In this document: positions 51,207-60,334 of the stretch, one piece after another | How positions within the stretch are numbered: position 1 is the stretch's first letter | Layout: every line of letters starts with the position of its first letter | NCBI RefSeq assembly: GCF_001544915.2 | Contig: NZ_FCOE02000016.1 | Coordinates: 97,825-161,824 of the forward strand | DNA from: Caballeronia pedi | GTDB taxonomy: Bacteria; Pseudomonadota; Gammaproteobacteria; Burkholderiales; Burkholderiaceae | Direction: 5' to 3' | DNA length: 64,000 bases | Position numbers and translations under genes: made by a program | The notes under the pieces: model-generated | The model's database searches: none | What the model saw: only the letters and a program-made list of their open reading frames with translations | What the model was told of the DNA's origin: nothing

Positions 51207-52112
51207 ATGCTCGAACGCGCGCATCTGATGGTCGTAAGAGAAGTCGAGCGCCAAGGCTCGCTGACCGCCGCCGCCGACGTGCTCAATCTCACGCAATCCG
51301 CGCTGAGTCATACCGTGAAGAAGCTGGAGCAGCAACTGGGCACGCCGGTCTGGACGCGCGAGGGACGCAGCATGCGGCTCACCCAGGCGGGGCAGTATCT
51401 GCTTGGTCTCGCGAGCCGCATGCTGCCGCAATTCGAACTGGCCGAAGCGCGCATGAAGCAATATGCCGAAGGCGAGCGCGGCACCTTGCGGATCGGCATG
51501 GAATGCCACCCGTGCTATCAGTGGCTGCTCAAGGTCGTGTCGCCTTATCTCGCGCGCTGGCCCGATGTCGATGTCGATGTAAAGCAGCGCTTTCAGTTCG
51601 GCGGCATCGGCGCGCTGTTCGGCTATGACATCGACGTGCTCGTGACGCCCGATCCGCTGAAGAAGGCGGGCTTGCGCTTCACGCCCGTGTTCGATTACGA
51701 ACAGGTGCTCGTCGTGCCCGAGGACCACACGCTCGCCGCCGTGTCATATGTCACGCCCATGCAGGTTTCGCAGGAAGTGCTCATCACGTATCCGGTCGAG
51801 ACCGATCGCCTCGATATTTACACGCAGTTCCTGACGCCCGCGAACGTCGTGCCGAAGCGCCACAAGGTGATCGAGACGACGGACATCATGATGCAGATGG
51901 TCGCGAGCGGACGCGGTGTCGCGGCGCTGCCGCGCTGGCTCGCGGAGGAGTACGCGGAGCGCATGCCGCTCGCGGTGCTCAAGCTCGGCAGAAAGGGCAT
52001 CGCGAAACGGATCTTTCTCGGCACGCGCGAGGCCGATGCCGGCATCGACTATCTCGCGGCGTTCATCACGCTGGCGCGCAAGGCGGATTGGGCGAAGGCG
52101 CGCATGGAGTAG
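51207..52112 (+). CDS. metR: LysR family regulator MetR
   Basis: A 301-residue LysR activator of methionine genes that senses homocysteine. HTH: LERAHLMVVREVERQGSLTAAADVLNLTQSALSHTVKKLEQ (in pieces LTAAADVLNLTQSALSHTVK), and an effector domain from about residue 90. VWTREGRSMRLTQAG and MECHPCYQWLLKVV are typical of MetR. ATG 51207 has GGAG well spaced upstream; ATG codons at 51174 and 51195 are in frame and possible. Divergent from metE. Confidence 0.9.
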   Translation: MLERAHLMVVREVERQGSLTAAADVLNLTQSALSHTVKKLEQQLGTPVWTREGRSMRLTQAGQYLLGLASRMLPQFELAEARMKQYAEGERGTLRIGMECHPCYQWLLKVVSPYLARWPDVDVDVKQRFQFGGIGALFGYDIDVLVTPDPLKKAGLRFTPVFDYEQVLVVPEDHTLAAVSYVTPMQVSQEVLITYPVETDRLDIYTQFLTPANVVPKRHKVIETTDIMMQMVASGRGVAALPRWLAEEYAERMPLAVLKLGRKGIAKRIFLGTREADAGIDYLAAFITLARKADWAKARME

Positions 52113-52149
52113 AGTCATTGGCGTCGACAAGACCTGGCTGGAGGCACGG

Positions 52150-52689
52150 ATGAATTGCTTGCGCATCGCGGCGGCGTTGTTGTTGATTCTGACGTGGACG
52201 GCTCGCGTGCAGGCGCAGGACCGGCCGCTGTCCGATGAACAGATGCTGGGCGTCGTCTTGGTCGCCAATCAGGCGGAAATCGCCGCGGGCAATCTGGCGT
52301 TGCGCAAGACGCGTTCGAAAAGTCTGCAGGTGTTCGCGCGGCGCATCGTGATGGAGCATGCGCAGGTCAATCAGGAAATCGCCGCGCTGACGCAACGGCT
52401 CGGCACGCAACCGCAACGCAGCGCGACGAGCGATGCATTGACGAAGCAAGGCATCGACGACATCGCCGATCTCGAAGAAACCGGAACCTATGATTTCGAT
52501 GAAGCGTATCTCGATCGCGAGGTCGCCTTTCTACAGAAGCTGGTCGCTACCGTCGAGGACTTCATTCGCACGGCGCGCAGCGCGGAGGTGCGGACATTGC
52601 TGATCCGCTCGCGACCGTCGTTCATCTTTCATCTGGACCAGGCTCATCGATTGCAGCTCACGATTGGCAACCCGGGCCTCATGCGCTAG
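52150..52689 (+). CDS. DUF4142 domain protein
   Basis: A 179-residue exported protein: signal MNCLRIAAALLLILTWTARVQA, then a ferritin-like four-helix domain with EQMLGVVLVANQAEIAAGNLALRK, QVFARRIVMEHAQVNQEIAAL and DLEETGTYDFDEAYLDREVAFLQKLVATVEDF (in separated pieces). GGAGG lies six bases before ATG. DUF4142 proteins are periplasmic, of unknown activity and often stress-induced. It sits 37 bp after metR but need not share its function. Confidence 0.82.
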   Translation: MNCLRIAAALLLILTWTARVQAQDRPLSDEQMLGVVLVANQAEIAAGNLALRKTRSKSLQVFARRIVMEHAQVNQEIAALTQRLGTQPQRSATSDALTKQGIDDIADLEETGTYDFDEAYLDREVAFLQKLVATVEDFIRTARSAEVRTLLIRSRPSFIFHLDQAHRLQLTIGNPGLMR

Positions 52690-52729
52690 ATTTGTCGGCG
52701 CTTGCACTGAACCATGACGAGAGGAACGC

Positions 52730-53113
52730 ATGAACCCATCGGAACGAATCGACGCATTGATCGCAGGCATAACGGACTGGCGCGGCGCGACCTTCGCCAA
52801 TGTGCGCAAGATCATCCTCGAAGCGGATGACGGGATCGTCGAGGAGTGGAAGTACATGGGCAGCCCGGTGTGGTATCGCGATGGCATGATCGCCGTGGCC
52901 AATGCCCACAAGGGGAAAGTCAAGCTGACGTTCGCGTATGGCGCGAGCCTGCCCGATCCCGCGAAGCTCTTCAATGCAGGACTCGAAGGCAATGCGCGAC
53001 GCGCGATCGACTTCTTCGAAGGCCACGAAATCGATGCGCGCGCGCTGAAGAATCTCGTGCGCGCGGCGATCGAATTCAATCAGTCGAAAGGGAACAAGAA
53101 AGCGGCTGGCTAG
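52730..53113 (+). CDS. DUF1801 domain protein
   Basis: A 127-residue protein with the DUF1801 pattern: IDALIAGITDWRGATFANVRKIILEA, EEWKYMGSPVWYRDGMIAVANAH, KVKLTFAYGASLPDPAKLFNAG and a C-terminal ARALKNLVRAAIEFN. Function of the family is unknown; it resembles small iron- or ligand-binding proteins of soil bacteria. It follows DUF4142 by 40 bp and ends in a CTAG overlap with the convergent methyltransferase. Confidence 0.83.
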   Translation: MNPSERIDALIAGITDWRGATFANVRKIILEADDGIVEEWKYMGSPVWYRDGMIAVANAHKGKVKLTFAYGASLPDPAKLFNAGLEGNARRAIDFFEGHEIDARALKNLVRAAIEFNQSKGNKKAAG

Positions 53114-53940
53114 GCCACGCGCGTCCACGCGCCGACGAAAGCGGGCGGCTGAATGACGCCATCGAGCGCGACGATCTCATCGCGAAGACGCGCGGCCAGC
53201 GTATCGATGCCTACTTGATCCGCGCTCGCAATGCCAAAACGCTCGGCGAGCGGCAACAGTGTGCGCAGGACCTCGGCCATATACTGATACGCGAACGAAT
53301 CGGGGCCGCCTTCGATACGCGCGGAAAGCAGCATCCGCGGACCAGGAAGGCCGGCGCGACGAAACGTCGAATACAGCTTCGATCCCATGTCGGTCTCTAC
53401 GCCGGCGCGCGCAAACGTCTCCATGATCCAGCGCATGCCTTGCGCGCAGAGCGGCGACTCGGGCAGCGAGCGCGCGGTACTCATGTCCATCTCATGAAAC
53501 ACGAAAAGCGTGCCCGCGCCCGCCTGCGCGGCGAGGCGGCGCAACGTCGCGGCGGGATCGGGTAGATGCAGCAGGATAAGACGGCCGATGACCGCATCGA
53601 CGGGCATGGCGAGATCGAAATCCGCCACGCTCGCGACATCGAAACGCACCTTGCCGAGGCCTGCGCGTGCCGCCCGCTCGCGCGCCTTGTCGATGACGCC
53701 CGGCGCCTGATCGATGCCCAGCACGGAGCCATCCGGCCCGACCAGCGACGCGGCCAGCAACGAGACATCGCCCGTGCCGCAGCCCAGATCGAGCACGCGC
53801 ATGCCGGGCGCGAGACCCGCGCGTCGCAGGATTTCTTCAGTCAGATCGCCGATGAAACGCGCCTGGTTTTCGAGGCGCTGCACTTCGGGATCGGCATGGC
53901 CGAGCACGTACGCGCCCGAGGAAGAAAGAGAGGAGTTCAT
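53110..53940 (-). CDS. SAM-dependent methyltransferase (class I)
   Basis: A 276-residue enzyme. Motif I is MRVLDLGCGTGDVSLLAA (about 48-65), the acidic motif is VLGIDQAPGVIDKARE, and the post-motif I region is FDVASVADFDLAMPVDAVIGRLILLHLPDPAATLRRL in a Methyltransf_11 pattern (in pieces). It starts ADPEVQRLENQARFIGDLTEEILRRAG, as in UbiE-like proteins. Convergent with the DUF1801 gene over 4 bp, and divergent from the TonB receptor. Substrate unknown. Confidence 0.85.
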   Translation of the reverse strand: MNSSLSSSGAYVLGHADPEVQRLENQARFIGDLTEEILRRAGLAPGMRVLDLGCGTGDVSLLAASLVGPDGSVLGIDQAPGVIDKARERAARAGLGKVRFDVASVADFDLAMPVDAVIGRLILLHLPDPAATLRRLAAQAGAGTLFVFHEMDMSTARSLPESPLCAQGMRWIMETFARAGVETDMGSKLYSTFRRAGLPGPRMLLSARIEGGPDSFAYQYMAEVLRTLLPLAERFGIASADQVGIDTLAARLRDEIVALDGVIQPPAFVGAWTRVA

Positions 53941-54146
53941 GGGTGTGACCTCGCGTGTGCGTTCCCATGTCGGAGCCGATGCTCACGGCGGCGACCCGTT
54001 TTCATGGTAGTCACTGCGCGGCCGCGCTACGTCGCGCCCCAATAAAATTTCAACTTCCTTTCGGCGGATTGTGTCGTTTCCGGACCAATACGCTCGAATC
54101 ATTTCTTTACAAACACAAAACGTCCAGTCACAATGCGCCCGCAAAT

Positions 54147-54162
54147 AATAACGATTCGCATT
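54147..54162. promoter_or_regulatory. Fur-box-like site upstream of the TonB receptor
   Basis: AATAACGATTCGCATT matches 13 of 16 bases of the GATAATGATTCTCATT-type Fur element as I recall it from Burkholderia and Pseudomonas promoters. It lies 34 bp before the receptor ATG and supports iron repression of this gene. Confidence 0.55.
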
Positions 54163-54195
54163 CACACACGCAACGACATCCAACGAGAATTGAGC

Positions 54196-56385
54196 ATGAA
54201 ATCTGGAACGACGAGCCCGGTCACGATGCGGCCCTTGAGACTGGCGACCCTGCTGCTGTTCGCGGTCGCGCCGCTCGCCTACGCGCAATCGACGGACTCC
54301 GCGCCCGCTGCGGCCAACGCGCCGGGCGCGCCGACCGAAAGCACGCTGCCGGCGGTGAAGGTCACGGCGCAGAACGTCGATGAACCCTATGGTCCGACGA
54401 AAGGCTATGTCGCGAAGGAATCGACCGCGATGAAGGGCACCACGTCGCTGCTCGAAACACCGCAATCGGTGTCCGTCGTCACGCGTGACCAGATGGATCA
54501 GCAGAACGCGCAGACGCTCAACGCGGCTGTGCGCTACGTGTCGGGCGTAACGCCCGAGACGCGCGGCGGCGTTGCGTCGCGCTACGATTTGCTGAAAGTG
54601 CGCGGCTTCGACGCCGACAAGTACTGGAACGGTCTCAAGCTGCTCGACAACGCGTGGTACGCGGTGCCGCAGCTCGATCCGTTCATGATGGAACGCATCG
54701 AAGTGCTGAAGGGCCCGGTCTCCGTGCTCTACGGTCAGGCGGCCGCGGGCGGTCTGCTCGATCAGGAAAGCAAGATGCCGACGGTCGTGCCGTTGCACGA
54801 AGTGGGCGTCGAGTTCGGCAACTACGCACACAAGCAGGCCACCTTCGACTTCTCCGGGCCGATCGCGGGCGATGAACGCTATCTGTATCGCATCACCGCA
54901 CTGGCGCGTACCGAAGACGGGCAGGTTGAATCGACGTACAACAAGCGCATCGCGATTGCGCCGTCGTTCACGTGGCGCCCGGACAACAAGACTTCGCTCA
55001 CGCTGTACGGCCTGTATCAGCACGATCCGCGCAGCACCTCGTACGGCAGCGTGCCGCCGCAAGGCACGGTGCTCTATAACCCGAACGGCAAGCTGCCGAG
55101 CGACTTCTACGACGGCGATCACAATTTCGAGAGCTTCAACCGCGTGCAGGAAGCGATCGGCTACAAGTTCGATCGCAAGATCAACAACGCGTGGTCGTTC
55201 CGCTCGAATGGCCGCTTCCTGCATCTCGCGCAGGACTACAAGAGCGTCTATGCGAGCAGCCTCGAAGACGATCTGCGCACGCTCGATCGCGGCACGGCGG
55301 CGTCGAAGGACAACCTCAACTCGATCAGCCTCGACAATCAGCTCGAAGGCAATTTCTCGACCGGTCCGATCGACCATACGGTGCTGTTCGGCTTCGACTA
55401 TCAGCATTACGCGAGCAACTTCGACGCGGGCTTCGGCGCAGCGCCGTCGCTCGACATGTTCGCGCCGAACTACAACCAGACGATCACGCCGCCCGATCGT
55501 TATCACCAGGTGCTGAGCGGCACGCAGTACGGCGTCTATGCGCAGGATCAGGCGCGCTGGGGCAACGTGATCCTCACGCTCGGCGGACGCGAGGACTGGG
55601 CGAGCAGCGATTCGAACAACACGACGTACGGCATCGTTTCGCATCAGTTCGATCGCGCGTTCACGTTCCGCGGCGGTCTGTCTTATGTGTTCGACAGCGG
55701 CATCGCGCCGTACTTCAGCTATACGGAATCGTTCACGCCGCAAGCGGGCACGGATATCAACGGCAATCAGTTCGCGCCTGAGCGCGGCCGTCAGTACGAA
55801 CTCGGCGTGAAGTTCGCGCCGAAGGGCTACAACGCGTTCTTCTCGGCTGCGCTGTTCGATCTGACGCGTAAGAACCTGCTGACCGTGAATGCGGCCAACC
55901 CGAACTTCCAGTCGGCGGTGGGTGAAGCGAGATCGCTCGGCGTCGAACTCGAAGCGAAGGCGAGCCTCACGGATTCGTTGAACGTCACGGCGAGCTATAC
56001 GTACCTCAATACGAAGTACACGCAGGACAACAGTGGGCTCGAAGGCAAGTTCCTGCCCGCCATCCCGCAGAACCAGGCGTCGTTGTGGGCGTATTACACG
56101 CTCAATCGCGGACCGCTCGCCGGTCTCTCGATGGGCGCGGGCGGACGCTACACCGGCACGACTTACAGCAGCGACAACAGCTTCAAGGTGTCGAGCTTCT
56201 TCCTCGTCGACGCCACGTTGCGCTACGACCTCGGCCGCGCGAATCCGCAGTTCAAAGGCGTCGAGCTTTACGTGAACGCGCAGAACCTCTTCAACAAGGA
56301 GTACGTGGCGTCGTGCTACTACGGCACCTGGTGCGCATTCGGCTACGGCCGTCAGGTATTCGCCGGCATGAACTACCACTGGTAA
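54196..56385 (+). CDS. TonB-dependent siderophore receptor
   Basis: A 729-residue outer-membrane receptor. Signal peptide about 1-31 (LRLATLLLFAVAPLAYAQ), plug domain about 60-190 with SLLETPQSVSVVTRDQMDQQNAQTL and the plug motif VRGFDADKYWNG, then a 22-strand barrel ending in AGMNYHW. Plug text LDPFMMERIEVLKGPVSVLYGQ is typical of the ferric-siderophore class. It is followed by a sulfonate-type binding protein and a TauD dioxygenase, an arrangement also found for organosulfur uptake, so the ligand could be iron or an organosulfur compound. The upstream site favours iron. Confidence 0.9.
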   Translation: MKSGTTSPVTMRPLRLATLLLFAVAPLAYAQSTDSAPAAANAPGAPTESTLPAVKVTAQNVDEPYGPTKGYVAKESTAMKGTTSLLETPQSVSVVTRDQMDQQNAQTLNAAVRYVSGVTPETRGGVASRYDLLKVRGFDADKYWNGLKLLDNAWYAVPQLDPFMMERIEVLKGPVSVLYGQAAAGGLLDQESKMPTVVPLHEVGVEFGNYAHKQATFDFSGPIAGDERYLYRITALARTEDGQVESTYNKRIAIAPSFTWRPDNKTSLTLYGLYQHDPRSTSYGSVPPQGTVLYNPNGKLPSDFYDGDHNFESFNRVQEAIGYKFDRKINNAWSFRSNGRFLHLAQDYKSVYASSLEDDLRTLDRGTAASKDNLNSISLDNQLEGNFSTGPIDHTVLFGFDYQHYASNFDAGFGAAPSLDMFAPNYNQTITPPDRYHQVLSGTQYGVYAQDQARWGNVILTLGGREDWASSDSNNTTYGIVSHQFDRAFTFRGGLSYVFDSGIAPYFSYTESFTPQAGTDINGNQFAPERGRQYELGVKFAPKGYNAFFSAALFDLTRKNLLTVNAANPNFQSAVGEARSLGVELEAKASLTDSLNVTASYTYLNTKYTQDNSGLEGKFLPAIPQNQASLWAYYTLNRGPLAGLSMGAGGRYTGTTYSSDNSFKVSSFFLVDATLRYDLGRANPQFKGVELYVNAQNLFNKEYVASCYYGTWCAFGYGRQVFAGMNYHW

Positions 56386-56562
56386 GCACGTTTTACCGCA
56401 CTGCGCCTCGCGAGACGGCGCAGTGCATCGAATCGTCGTCGTGAGCGTCTTCCCGGCGCTTATCGCGAACGAAGCTATCCGTATCGGGATTTCTTCGTTC
56501 GTATGTGAGGAAGCGGCTAGTACATTGATTGCCTGCCGCCGCTCTCTCCACGATATCCCCGC

Positions 56563-57579
56563 ATGACGACGACACCATCCCTGCAGCGCCTCTTCGCCGT
56601 GTTCGCGTTGATGGCGGCTTTTGTCTTGCCGGCCCATCGGGCGCATGCCGAAGGCCAGGTCAAGATCGTCGATCAATGCGGCATCGGCTCGCTGCTGCTC
56701 AAGGTGGCGAAGGACCAGAAGCTCATCGAGAAAGCGGGCGCGCGCTCGGGCCTCGATATCGACGTGCAATGGAATACGCTCTCCGGCGGCGCGGCGGTGA
56801 ACGACGCGCTGCTTTCGGGCGCGGCGGATATCGCGACCATTGGCATCGGGCCGTTGATGACGATCTGGGACCGCACACGCGGGCGTCAGGATTTTCGCGC
56901 GATCGCGGCGCAAAGCGCGGTGCCGGTGTATCTCGTGACGAACGACGCGCGCATTCGCAGCATCGCGGATATCGGCGAGAAGGATCGCATCGCGGTGGTG
57001 TCGGTCGCGGTGTCGCAGCAGGGGCGTCTTCTGCAAATGGCATCGGCGAGAGCATTTGGCGACGCCAACTATGCGCGACTCGACCGCTTCGAAGTCAACA
57101 TGCCGCACGCCGACGCGACGACCGCGATGCTGTCGGGCAACTCGGTCATCAACCTCCATTTCTCAAACGCGCCGTATCAGTATCAGGAACTCGAAGACCC
57201 GAAGATTCACAAGGTGACGAGTTCCACCGAGATTCTTGGCGGACCGTCGACGGGCAGCGTCGCCGTGACCTCGGACGCATGGCGCAAGAACAATCCGAAG
57301 ACCTATGCGGCGGTGCGCGCGGCGCTCGCAGATGCCGCGAAGCTCATCGAGAAGGACAAGGCGCAGGCTGCGGCCATCTACATTCGTCAGGATGGCTCGA
57401 AGCTTTCGCCTGCGTTCGTCGAGAGGATTTTAAGCGACAAGGAAACCAGCTTCGCGACGACCCCGCAAAACACGCTGCAACTCGGTACGTTCCTGCACAA
57501 GGTCGGCGTGATCCGTCACGAGCCGAAGTCGTGGCGCGATTACTTTTTCGCCGACGATGCGAACGCGCAGGGTAGTTGA
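56563..57579 (+). CDS. ABC transporter substrate-binding protein (SsuA/TauA-like)
   Basis: A 338-residue periplasmic protein. Signal peptide LFAVFALMAAFVLPAHRAHA, then the NMT1/SsuA fold: GSLLLKVAKDQKLIEKAG, NTLSGGAAVNDALLSGAADIATIGIGPLM, and TSDAWRKNNPKTYAAVRAALADAAKLIEKD (in pieces). These proteins bind taurine, alkanesulfonates, nitrate or thiamine precursors. No permease or ATPase gene is adjacent, so it is an orphan partner. Gene order TonB receptor, binding protein, TauD points to a sulfur-source role. It starts 177 bp after the receptor. Confidence 0.82.
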   Translation: MTTTPSLQRLFAVFALMAAFVLPAHRAHAEGQVKIVDQCGIGSLLLKVAKDQKLIEKAGARSGLDIDVQWNTLSGGAAVNDALLSGAADIATIGIGPLMTIWDRTRGRQDFRAIAAQSAVPVYLVTNDARIRSIADIGEKDRIAVVSVAVSQQGRLLQMASARAFGDANYARLDRFEVNMPHADATTAMLSGNSVINLHFSNAPYQYQELEDPKIHKVTSSTEILGGPSTGSVAVTSDAWRKNNPKTYAAVRAALADAAKLIEKDKAQAAAIYIRQDGSKLSPAFVERILSDKETSFATTPQNTLQLGTFLHKVGVIRHEPKSWRDYFFADDANAQGS

Positions 57580-57619
57580 GTGATCCTCTTATCTTGATTC
57601 GAATATAAAGGAGTCCGGA

Positions 57620-58567
57620 GTGAATGCCGCAGCCATCGAAAACGAAGCAGAGTTGACTGTCAGTCCGCTTTCGGCGCATATCGGCGCGGAGATCGGCGGC
57701 GTCGATCTTACGCGTCCCTTGTCGTCCGCACAGGTCGGCGCGATCCGCGCCGCGCTGCTCAAATGGCGCGTGATCTTTTTCCGCGAGCAATTTCTGAGTC
57801 ACGAACAGCACATCGCGTTCTCGGCGCAATTCGGCCAGCTCACGGTTGGGCATCCGGTGTTCGGTCATGTCGACGGGCATCCCGAGATCTATTCGATCTC
57901 CAAGTTTCGCAAGGCCACGCGTTTCGAAGGCCAGGCGCTGTTGCGTCCCTGGACCGGCTGGCACACGGATGTCACCGCGGCGGTGAATCCGCCGTTCGCA
58001 TCGATTCTGCGCGGCGTGACGATTCCACCGTATGGTGGCGACACGCAATGGACCAATCTCGTGATCGCCTACGAGAAGCTGTCCGCGCCGCTGCGCGCTT
58101 TCGTCGATGGTTTGCGCGGCGTGCATCGCTTCGCGCCGCCGCAAGGCGCGAGCGGCACCGATGCGTTCGCGAAAGCCGTGAAGGATCACACGCTCGTGAG
58201 CGAGCATCCGCTCGTGCGCGTGCATCCCGAGACCGGCGAACGCGCGCTGTATGTGAGTCCGGGCTTTCTGAAGCACGTCGCGGGACTGGCGCCGCGCGAG
58301 AGCCAGGTGTTGCTCGAATTGCTGTGGGAGCATGTGACGCGGCCGGAATTCACGGTGCGTTTCAAGTGGGAGCCGGGCAGCATCGCGTTCTGGGACAACC
58401 GCACGACCGCGCATCTCGCGCCTACCGATATCTTCGATCTCGACTTCGACCGGCAGTTGTATCGCACGACGCTCGTCGGGGATGTGCCGGTGGGTCCGGA
58501 CGGGAAAGAGTCGGTGCAGATCGAAGGGTCGCCGGTGGGGGCGGCGGCGGCGGTGGCGTTGAATTGA
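57620..58567 (+). CDS. TauD/TfdA family 2-oxoglutarate-dependent dioxygenase
   Basis: A 315-residue Fe(II)/2-oxoglutarate enzyme. It starts at GTG 57620, with AAGGAG spaced six bases upstream. The N-terminal AHIGAEIGGVDLTRPLSSAQ is a TauD marker; the iron ligands are His and Asp in WHTDVTAAV (about 114-116) and the distal His in FWDNRTTAHLAPTD. The 2-oxoglutarate arginine follows near the C-terminus (DRQLYRTTL). Family members remove sulfite from taurine or alkyl sulfates or cleave 2,4-D. With the binding protein 40 bp upstream, desulfonation or sulfate-ester cleavage is the best guess. Confidence 0.87.
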   Translation: MNAAAIENEAELTVSPLSAHIGAEIGGVDLTRPLSSAQVGAIRAALLKWRVIFFREQFLSHEQHIAFSAQFGQLTVGHPVFGHVDGHPEIYSISKFRKATRFEGQALLRPWTGWHTDVTAAVNPPFASILRGVTIPPYGGDTQWTNLVIAYEKLSAPLRAFVDGLRGVHRFAPPQGASGTDAFAKAVKDHTLVSEHPLVRVHPETGERALYVSPGFLKHVAGLAPRESQVLLELLWEHVTRPEFTVRFKWEPGSIAFWDNRTTAHLAPTDIFDLDFDRQLYRTTLVGDVPVGPDGKESVQIEGSPVGAAAAVALN

Positions 58568-58573
58568 GCCGCA

Positions 58574-59557
58574 TTAATCGATGAGCAGCCGCTCCCGCAT
58601 CCACGCAAGCACGATGTCCGCGATGTCATCGCTGTTGTCATCGGCCATCAATGCGTGACTGTTTCCCGTGATGCCGCGTGCGGGCAGATCGATCCATTGG
58701 GTATCGACGCCCGCCGCGGCGAGCGCTTCGTGCCAGCGCCGCACCTTCGGCACGGACTCGATCCAGAACGGATGCCGGTCAAGATAGTCGCCCCAGACGA
58801 ACAGATGTGGCACGCCACGCAATAGACACGGATCGCACTGCGCGGGATCGGGCGCGCCGGAAGGCTCGAGCGAGATGACCGCTTTCACGCGCTCCGGCGC
58901 ATGCAATGCCGCACGCAAGCCGAAGTTGCCGCCCTGACTATGCGTGAGCACGATGCTGCCGGGCAGGCGTTCGATCAGCGCGTCGTAGGCGTGTTGCGTG
59001 AGCGTGTCGTTCGATCCCCAGCGCGGCACGAACTGGTTCATGAAGCTTTCCATCTTCGATACGTCGAAGCGCATGCCGTCGTGAGGCCGACGCGACTGCG
59101 GATCGACATGCCATGAGCCCGCCGGTCCGAAGCGAAACGTTTCCTCCCATGCCTCGCGCGCGGTTCGAAAGTAAGGCGCATCCGGATAGACGTCGGGATA
59201 AGGCGCCCACGATGCGCGACCGCGTTCCACCGCGTCGGACACGTAGACGTCGAAGCCCGCACGCAGGAAATATATCTGCCATCCCGCGCGGCCATCGGGC
59301 GTCGTCTCCCAGTTCACGCCGCTCATGCCGCCGCCGTGCCAGAGCAAAAGCGGATGCGCACTACGCGTTGAAGCAAGCCGCACGTACTGCACATACATCT
59401 GCCCGACGATCACTTCGCCGTTGGGGTCGACCGGATGGACCGCGCCCTGGGCGGTGCTCACGCGTGAGCGCGGGCTCATGCCCGACAGCGTGATCATCTT
59501 TCCGCCGACGTGAAAGCTGCCGATATTCAGCACCTGAATTGCGGTGGCCGTCGTCAT
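58574..59557 (-). CDS. Alpha/beta hydrolase (esterase-like)
   Basis: A 327-residue hydrolase. HPLLLWHGGGMSGVNWE is the oxyanion region, and SIVLTHSQGGNFGLRAAL holds the nucleophile Ser (THSQGG, an AHSQGG-type elbow). The C-terminal His is likely in GITGNSHALMADDNS. No signal peptide is seen. A cytosolic esterase or lipase is likely, substrate unknown. Its start codon region overlaps the DUF2165 stop by four bases, so the two genes form a small operon. Confidence 0.82.
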   Translation of the reverse strand: MTTATAIQVLNIGSFHVGGKMITLSGMSPRSRVSTAQGAVHPVDPNGEVIVGQMYVQYVRLASTRSAHPLLLWHGGGMSGVNWETTPDGRAGWQIYFLRAGFDVYVSDAVERGRASWAPYPDVYPDAPYFRTAREAWEETFRFGPAGSWHVDPQSRRPHDGMRFDVSKMESFMNQFVPRWGSNDTLTQHAYDALIERLPGSIVLTHSQGGNFGLRAALHAPERVKAVISLEPSGAPDPAQCDPCLLRGVPHLFVWGDYLDRHPFWIESVPKVRRWHEALAAAGVDTQWIDLPARGITGNSHALMADDNSDDIADIVLAWMRERLLID

Positions 59558-60063
59558 GTTTTCGCCCTCATGGATGTTTGTGATTCAGCGCGCGTCACGA
59601 AGAGCAATATCACCAGAAAGGTCATGAAGAAGCGAAACGCGCTCTCCGTGCCGTTCCATTGCTGCGATTGCCACATGCCGAACCATTCTCCGCCGATCGA
59701 CATGAAGCAGACTTGCCACGTGAGATAGCCGAGCGTGAGGCCCGCGATCGCCCAGCGCTTGGCACGCGCGAACACCGCGTTCTCTCCGCGCAGGGCACGC
59801 CACATCGTAACGACGCCTATCCAGCAAAGCAGAGCGGTGACCGTCTCGAGAAAAATGATCAGGTCGTAGCCGAAGTGCTGAAGCATCGGCGACGTGATCG
59901 CGCGATACATGTTGGCGTTGCCGGGAAAGGTCGTGTCCATCCGCAAGACGTGTTCGACGAATTGCAGGTTGCTGCCGTAGTCGGTCAGATTGCCGAAACT
60001 GACGAGCGAGGCGAGCAGGGCCATGGAGGCCACGGCGAGAAGTTTCGCGAGTCGTTCTGCCAT
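59554..60063 (-). CDS. DUF2165 family membrane protein
   Basis: A 169-residue protein with four predicted helices. It starts MAERLAKLLAVASMALLASLVSFGNLTDY and has the family pattern FVEHVLRMDTTFPG, RAITSPMLQHFGYDLIIFLE and CFMSIGGEWFGMWQSQQWNG. DUF2165 is an uncharacterised small integral membrane family. ATG 60063 begins the conserved part; an upstream in-frame start has no ribosome site. It is the first gene of a two-gene unit with the esterase. Confidence 0.85.
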   Translation of the reverse strand: MAERLAKLLAVASMALLASLVSFGNLTDYGSNLQFVEHVLRMDTTFPGNANMYRAITSPMLQHFGYDLIIFLETVTALLCWIGVVTMWRALRGENAVFARAKRWAIAGLTLGYLTWQVCFMSIGGEWFGMWQSQQWNGTESAFRFFMTFLVILLFVTRAESQTSMRAKT

Positions 60064-60209
60064 CTCGTTCTCCAGACGCGTTATGCACGAGATTGTGCAA
60101 TGAAAGAATGAGTTGAACATGACGTCACGCCGCAACTAACGGTCGGTCTTGCCGGCATCCGTTTGAGCTTCGCCATCAGCGATCAGGAGGATGGCCGGTC
60201 CCGGAACCG

Positions 60210-60309
60210 TATAATCGCTGCCTCATTCGTTTTCGTGCCCGCGCAGGCACGAGCGCCAGCCCGAAAGAACGCTGGTTTCTTAACATTCCGAACGCCTGTT
60301 CGAAACAGG
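60210..60309 (+). promoter_or_regulatory. Promoter and structured leader of the alanine carrier gene
   Basis: A perfect TATAAT (60210-60215) is followed by several short inverted repeats: TCGTGCC-N6-GGCACGA (60233-60252), CCAGC with GCTGG near 60256-60276, and CCTGTT-CGA-AACAGG (60295-60309), just before AAGGAA of the ribosome site. This could be a structured RNA leader. No clear glycine-riboswitch core was recognised. Confidence 0.4.
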
Positions 60310-60334
60310 TCGAAGCACGAAAGGAACGCCCCGC

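Noticed and set aside
53983..57159. A minus-strand open frame of 1058 codons opposite the TonB receptor and binding protein
   Set aside because: It is rich in Arg, Ala and His repeats, has no domain signs and is antisense to two well-supported genes. Long antisense frames are common in this GC-rich DNA.
60064..60334. Glycine riboswitch before the alanine/glycine carrier
   Set aside because: Such carriers often have one, and the leader has short hairpins, but the conserved aptamer core segments were not found.
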